Notes under the pieces: generated by a model
What the model was told of the DNA's origin: nothing
Seen by the model: only the letters and a program-made list of their open reading frames with translations
The model's database searches: none
Translations under genes and position numbers: made by a program
DNA from: Gossypium raimondii
Taxonomy: Eukaryota > Streptophyta > Magnoliopsida > Malvales > Malvaceae
NCBI RefSeq assembly: GCF_025698545.1
Contig: NC_068569.1
Coordinates: 6,944,001 to 7,008,000, forward strand
Direction: 5' to 3'
Length of the DNA: 64,000 bases
Shown here: piece by piece, positions 58,026 through 64,000 of the stretch
Numbering within the stretch: position 1 is the stretch's first letter
Layout of the letters: each line of letters begins with the position of its first letter

Positions 58026-58490
58026 TACCCAAAAGCTTACTTTTAATGATAAAATATGTATGGTTATATTGCTTTAAAACAAGTAACAAATTATACATGA
58101 TCATATTACCTTTTATTTGTACTATATGTTAGTTATATAAAACCTATATATTTCAAATAGCTTAATTTACAGCAATGTCAAAATTGTAATTTCCATATTC
58201 TATTTTGTTTTATTATAAACCTTCCACATATGTATTTATACAAAAATTTGATTTAGGCGATGACTTTTCAACATGTAAAAAGTCTTTAAAGGATTTAATC
58301 AGCTTGTTGTTAAAATTTTAGTTTCTCAGAACATTTAACTTTTTAAAAATTTATATTTCATTTAAAATTTTACACACGTAAAATAATTAAGAAATCCTAG
58401 CAATTTTCAAAAATTATTAGTTTCATTTTTAATTTAATATTAATATATTAAATTAATTAAAATGAGGTTCAAATTCTATGAAGGTGATAG

Positions 58491-59082
58491 TGTCACGAAC
58501 TTAGATTTTTCCCATGCAATCTATGTGGCCTTATGCAAATTTTTCACTCAAAAAATGTATAAGTCAGCTTAACTCTCAGCACCAACGAATAACAAATATG
58601 AATGAATATGAAATATAAGAACAAAGTCACAAAAAAGCTAAGAACACAGGAGAGAGTTTGAGAGAATGCTCTCTGGAGTCCTATTTCTTTTAAGAATTTA
58701 AGATGCAATGGATGATTTACAAGTGAGAGAAAGACTCTCTATTTATAGTTGAACTTTTCCAAAACCAACGGTCAAGATTAAGTTACATCGACTACTAGGA
58801 TTAAAAGTTATTTACAAATCATATCTCTAAGATTACATTTATTATATCTTCAATATTACAAGTTATCTCCAATATTGTATATCTTTGACTTGGTCATACT
58901 TTGTAGATGAGTCTTTAATCTCTTAAAGCAACGGACTAGTTAGTTTGGGCCACCCAAGCTTCTTTATCAGTTATTGGAATCGGGTCAGTTCTTACAGACT
59001 AAATGATCCTCATCTCAACGATAAACCTCCATGGAATGCATTGTGTGCGATAGTCACGGGCTTTGCATCTTGACCCATGACA
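58491..59082 (-). mobile_element. Solo LTR, about 592 bp (probably Ty1/copia type)
   Basis: Read on the minus strand it starts TGTCATGGGTCAAGATGCAA and ends CTAAGTTCGTGACA, i.e. TGTCA...TGACA ends. The flanks share ATAG on both sides (58487-58490 and 59083-59086), a partial target duplication. A minus-strand TATA box (CTATAAATAGAGAG, about 58,735-58,748) fits an LTR promoter. No internal region. Family assignment by length and end sequence only. Confidence 0.55.
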
Positions 59083-59086
59083 ATAG

Positions 59087-60208
59087 TCGTTTCCTTGTTC
59101 GTCTCTTAACCAATGATATTACAAATTTGTGTTACCATTTACATACATACACGTTATATTTATTTTAAATTTGGAAATATTACATGGAATTTAAATTATT
59201 ATTAAAATTTTAAAACTTTTTTGTCATGATCTATTTGCTTAATACTAAGATTTTTTTAATAACAACATATTTAATAATTATATATTTATGCCATAAAAAA
59301 TATATTTATTAGCTTAAAATAATTGAGACTTGCAATTTTTAAAGTATTGTAAAAAATAATAGTATTACTATCATTTTAACGTTATAATTTTAAAATAATA
59401 ATATAATAACTTTAGCAATTAAACAAATTTATATACAATTCACTAGATTTCTTAACAATAACTATTCAAAATTTCTTTAAAAATGTAATTAATAAATATA
59501 AAAAGTTAAACGCAAATTTTAAAAATATAAAATACTACTAAAATATCGAAACATGTTAATTATAAATTATTTTTCAAATCATGATAAAATTAAAAAAATT
59601 AAAAACATAGTTTAAAAATAAAAACAATGTTAAAAATGTTTTAAATCCATCTAACTCTTGAAAAGATAAGAATTCTTACAAAATTATAAGGCATCGAAAA
59701 TAAAACAAAAACAATTCAAAAGAGAAAGAAACTTGAATTGAACAAAAAAACTATAAGAAAGCAATGCATACAAAGTGTTTGAGTAAATATTTTCAAATAT
59801 ATATTTTAACTCAAGAATGGAAAATAAAGTACAATGAGATCAAGTGATTACAAATGAAAATGGCTCTAATTATAATTGAGCACTCTCGGATCTAATAATA
59901 TTGATAAAATTACATTTTCATCTGCAATAATAGAGTGCTAAGAAATTTAAGCTCTATACATATTTATAATTTAGGATTTATAATAATCATTTTGATAAAA
60001 GTATAATTTACTGAAATATTTATAATTTAAACATTATTTAAGTATATAAAATTAATTAAAAAAACATAAAGGGTCTAAAATTTGCGCCGCCTACTATTTA
60101 TAATATATTACGGTAACATGCTAAGTTGCTTTTCGCTTTTTTTCAATAACCGGATTGAACATTGAAGGAAGAGAGACATGCTTAGCTGATATTGCTAAGT
60201 GCTACATA
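59087..60208. other. Extremely AT-rich spacer
   Basis: No gene, RNA or element ends seen. Confidence 0.5.
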
Positions 60209-60820
60209 GGGTGTGCAAAATTCGAGTAAAACTGAAAAAATTCGGTTAATCGACTGAATTCGGTTAATCGATCGGTTAATCGAATTTTTTTGGTCGGGAG
60301 TCGGTTAATTATTTTTTGATTTTTCGGTTAACGGTTAATTCGGTTCGAAACCGGTCGGTTAACAGAATTTTTTCGGTTTAACCGAAAAAATTAGTAAATA
60401 AAATTATAATATATAAATAGACCCACTATTCACCTAAACCCAATCCAAACCCAAGTATTCAACCCAACCCAATCATAAAAATTAGAAATAATTTAATAAA
60501 TAAAAATAAAATTCTAAAACTAAAACTAAAGTCTAAAAGTCTAAAAATAATTTAATTATGTAGTGATTCAATTCGGGTAATTCGGGTAATCCGGTTAATT
60601 CGGTTAATTCGGTTAATTCGGGTAATTCGGTTAATTTTTAATTTAAAATAAAAAATATATAATTTTCTGTTAATTCGGTTAACTGACCGAATTAACCGAA
60701 AAAATTTCGGTTCGGTTAAATTTTTTTTAAAAAATTTCGGTTCGATTAACGGTTAAAAATTTTGAAAGGTCGGTTAATTCAATTAATATTATTTCGGGTC
60801 GGTTAACCGAATGAACACCG
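60209..60820. repeat. TTAATTCGGTTAA-rich element, about 610 bp
   Basis: Made largely of overlapping copies of CGGTTAATTCGG/CGGTTAACCGA on both strands (60,240-60,380 and 60,565-60,800) around an AT-rich core that has a run of AAACCCAATCCAAACCCAAG-like text. The ends GGTGTGC and GAACACC are loosely inverted. No coding capacity. It looks like a non-autonomous, self-complementary element common in dicots. Confidence 0.5.
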
Positions 60821-61931
60821 CTAACATCCACCATCAAAGCAAATCATTCAGCCAACCAGCCTCGTAATATTCATTTTTGTCCTTCCAAGTTTTTTTTTAT
60901 TTACAAAATTACCACTCAAGCGGCACCGTTTTCACCCCAAAATTGAAAAAGGCAAAATAGGACGCGAAAACCTCAATAACATATAATTTTCTGTCAAATT
61001 CTACGTACTTTATGTAAATTGTGTATTTTTACCTTTAATTTGTTAATTTTCAATATATTTTTAGAATTTGAAAATATTAATTCTAATCAAATGATAAATA
61101 TTAAATTAAAAAAATATTATCACACACGGCCGTAGCCAGGGGTTCACAGGCGTTCTGACCCCCTAAAATTTTTATTTAAGCCTTTTAATTTAGTAAAGAT
61201 AAAATTATATTTTACCCATTAAAAATGATAAAAATTTAATTTTGTCTTTTAAAAATTATAAAAATATATTGTTCAAAAAAATTAGTTAATAAATTTAATG
61301 GTTTCCATTTGTATTAAGACTAAAATTTTAAAATTAAAAAAATATAACCACTAAGAATGATCCAATTGATGAACGTGGATTAAATCTATAACTTTACAGA
61401 TAATATAGGACTAATGACATAAATTTAATCAAATAGATTTAACTGATACCATTGAATGAGGACTAAAGTTTCAAAATTTGAAAAATATAAGGATTAAAAT
61501 TGATCAAATTAAAATACAGGTACTAAATTCACAATTTACTCAAAGTACAGGGTCTAATAACAGAAATTGACCTATTATTTTATAGAAAAATCATCAAAAT
61601 CAAATCCCCTGGCACTCCTTTCCACCTCTCTCCAATCGTCATTGGTTTTTCCGTCTCCTCTCATTTGATTACACTTTTTCCTTCTTCTTTTTTCAGTCTC
61701 TCTCTCTCCTTTTTTTCCCCCTAAAATTTTATTATAATAAATCCCCTAAAATTATCTGTTTTTCACATTGATAATCTTCTCTTCTCGATCTATCCGCTTC
61801 GGGTAAGTTTAATCGTTTCAAGATCTATCTCTCTATTATTCGTTTACTTTTTGGGTGGAATTGATTGAATTTTTTGGATCTTCCAGGTTTGAGAGAGAAG
61901 GGATAAAGAATATAGAGAAAAAGAGGGTAAA
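60821..61931. other. Spacer and leader of the RABA2 gene
   Basis: 60,821-61,560 is AT-rich and resembles dispersed repeat text. 61,610-61,800 is a CT-rich run typical of a plant leader, and a short leader intron (donor CGGGTAAGTT near 61,802, acceptor CTTCCAG near 61,887) probably precedes the coding start. No other gene. Confidence 0.45.
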
Positions 61932-63635
61932 ATGGCGCATAGAGTAGATCACGAGTACGATTACCTTTTCAAGATCGTGTTGATCGGCGATTCTGGAGTT
62001 GGAAAAACGAATATTCTCTCTAGGTTCACCAGAAACGAGTTTTGTTTGGAATCTAAATCCACTATCGGCGTCGAGTTCGCTACTAGAACCCTCCAGGTTT
62101 TTCATCTATTTAATCGACTCCATGTTTATTCATCTTCATGTATGTTTTTTAGTTTCTGTTATTTCCTTTTGCTAAAAATGAATAACTCTTGAAAAGTATC
62201 TTCAGCTTTGATATTTTGAAGTGTGCTTGAATACTTCTGATCTGATTTAGCTTCGTAATTTTTTGCATGATTAAGTTGATTGTGAAATCTTATGTTCACT
62301 TAATTGAATATTCAGTAAATAAAAAATCATCTCAATAAATATCGTGTGATGATTCCGGTTGCCTTATCCTACACTGTGATTTTAACTTGGAAGTTCATTT
62401 TGAATGTTAAGAGAAAAGATATCTGGATAATGATGCTCATCGAAGGTGCTTTATGTCGTTCTTTTACTGTGAAAGTCTTAAATCATACGGTTGAGTTGAG
62501 GGATTCCATTTCTGTTTTTAGGAACAAATTGCGGATGTAAGATGTGTTGAAAAGTTGATCAATACAAAGAGTCTTTTTACATGTTTCAACTATTTTAGTT
62601 ATGGGTTTTCTAACAAAGTAACAAGGGTCATTGGGCCACTCTTTAAGGATTGTCAATATATTATAAAGTAATGAGTATTGTAATAAATGAAGTGCTTGTC
62701 GACTTCATTCATCATTTTCAATACATAGGTTGAGATATTACTATTTATAGTAATCTTAAAGAGTGCCCTCGCAAGCAAAATCTTTTATTTACTGAAGCAA
62801 CAAAGTTGGAAGGATGAGAAGGCTTTTGTTAGTGAAAAAACAAGCAAACGACTTGTCTGTCGTTTGCAATTTTTCCACTCTCCATTATTATACTACTCCA
62901 GGCTGTTTTTATATCGTTTTATTCTCATTTACACTGGCAGGGAGTATATGGTTGCTTCTATTGGCTCATTACATGATTGAGCATTTGACTCTGAGAAAAA
63001 AACATCATTTTCCTGTGTTTTCCAGCCTGTCATGTCAGATTTATTAGAACCTTCTTTGGGTTCTTTGTTAATTAGCAATCATATTGGTGCAGATTGGTAA
63101 ATTGTTGTTTGTATTTTGCAATGAATTTATATTGTTTTTGCTGATATAGGTAGAGGGAAAGACTGTCAAGGCACAGATTTGGGATACGGCAGGTCAGGAG
63201 AGATATCGAGCCATCACCAGTGCGTACTACAGAGGGGCTGTTGGTGCACTTATGGTCTATGACATAACGAAGAGGCAAACCTTTGATAATGTTCAAAGGT
63301 GGCTTCGTGAATTGAGGGACCATGCAGATTCTAACATTGTCATCATGATGGCTGGAAATAAATCCGACTTGAATCATCTCAGAGCTGTTACCGAGGAGGA
63401 TGGTCAAGCTCTGGCTGAGAGGGAAGGTCTTTCATTTCTTGAGACATCAGCACTGGAAGCAACCAACATTGAGAAGGCATTCCAAACTATATTGACTGAG
63501 ATCTACCATATCATAAGCAAAAAGGCATTGGCAGCCCAGGAAGCAGCTGCTAGTACCGCAATTCCTGGCCAAGGAACTACCATTAATGTCACTGATACAT
63601 CAGGAAACACTAAGAGAGGATGCTGTTCTACTTAG
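61932..63635 (+). CDS. RABA2: RABA2-type small GTPase, 2 exons, 216 aa
   Basis: Rab GTPase of the plant RAB-A2 (Rab11-like) group, which works at the trans-Golgi network/early endosome in secretion and cell-plate formation. Exons are 61932-62096 and 63150-63635 (55 and 162 codons with stop), phase 0, GT-AG. All nucleotide motifs are present: P-loop GDSGVGKT (residues 19-26), switch [18 protein letters not shown] of switch II, NKSD, and ETSALE. The C-terminus KRGCCST carries two Cys for geranylgeranylation. The opening [20 protein letters not shown] and the Ala-rich hypervariable region ([10 protein letters not shown] ... [10 protein letters not shown]) match RABA2c/d better than RABA2a or RABA1, as I recall them. 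Complete. Confidence 0.96.
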
Positions 63636-64000
63636 AAAGGTGATAGGTTACATTTGATGCTGTTCTACCTTAAAAGGTCATAGGTTACATTTGAGAAGGT
63701 AAAAATATTTGCTAGGAAGTAGGCCCTTTTTCTGTTTTTGTCAATTTTTGGCTGAGAGGGAGACATGTAAAATACATATATATATTACCTGAATTGTGAT
63801 ATGAAGCTTGTGATGTTTTAAACAACCATAAATTGTTAGTAGAAATAGAATGGAACGCCTGGTTTTACTTTGCACTGTTACTCAACGTGTTACTTCAAAA
63901 GTTGTTTTGGTGAGATGTCGCTATTAGAAAGGCAGGAAGCGTAATTGGTTTTATCTGATCTGGCACACTTGTCTTTAAAGTGTCTCCCTGTACCTCTTTT
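63636..64000. other. RABA2 3' UTR and downstream sequence
   Basis: An imperfect direct repeat of about 35 bp follows the stop codon (AAAGGTGATAGGTTACATTT at 63,636 and AAAGGTCATAGGTTACATTT at 63,672). No further gene to the window end. Confidence 0.5.

Overview
This is a plant nuclear sequence: intron-rich genes, AT-rich spacers, plant-only families (BSK kinase, DUF3527, cucumisin-type subtilase, RABA2) and many transposon relics. The LTR types (ends TGTAACAGCCCGA...GGGTGTTACA, CACACGG/CCGTGTG blocks) and the protein sequences suggest cotton (Gossypium) or a close Malvaceae relative; that is inference from memory, not a search.

Layout. 1-1,040: LINE relic. 3,225-4,940 (+): beta-tubulin, 3 exons. 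6,451-7,763 (+): TIM10, 5 exons. 9,095-12,105 (-): BSK5-like receptor-associated kinase, 10 exons. 15,936-18,779 (-): DUF3527 protein, 2 coding exons plus a probable 5' leader intron. 22,640-23,330: second LINE relic. 24,330-32,130: repeat island with a fold-back element, two direct copies of an LTR-like unit, and a younger 2,964-bp solo LTR with a perfect 5-bp target duplication. 34,468-34,938 (+) and 39,042-39,512 (-): two complete class I small heat-shock protein genes facing each other. 40,069-40,511 (+): COPT copper-transporter pseudogene lacking its first membrane helix. 42,208-44,062 (-): Gln-rich plant protein of unknown function. 45,457-45,528 (+): tRNA-Asp(GTC). 46,136-47,296 (-): small unknown plant protein ending in a 17-nt coding exon. 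50,176-51,339 (-): short PPR protein. 51,909-54,922 (-): subtilase of 10 exons with one GC-AG intron. 55,000-61,900: repeat-rich spacer. 61,932-63,635 (+): RABA2 GTPase.

All multi-exon models were assembled by hand from splice sites; in each the exon phases agree and the total is a whole number of codons close to the family's usual length. The genes do not form a pathway: they are independent housekeeping and signalling genes. Their order, BSK5 - DUF3527 - COPT - unknown - unknown - PPR - subtilase - RABA2, resembles what I recall of Arabidopsis At5g59010-At5g59150 and its duplicate around At3g46830-At3g46900, so this looks like an old conserved block interrupted here by the HSP20 pair and retroelements.

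The most unusual signals are two tandem hairpin arrays inside the LTR sequences. One has four exact units each holding a GTAGC-TTCG-GCTAC stem-loop. The other, in both older LTR copies, has units whose stem bases change in compensating pairs.
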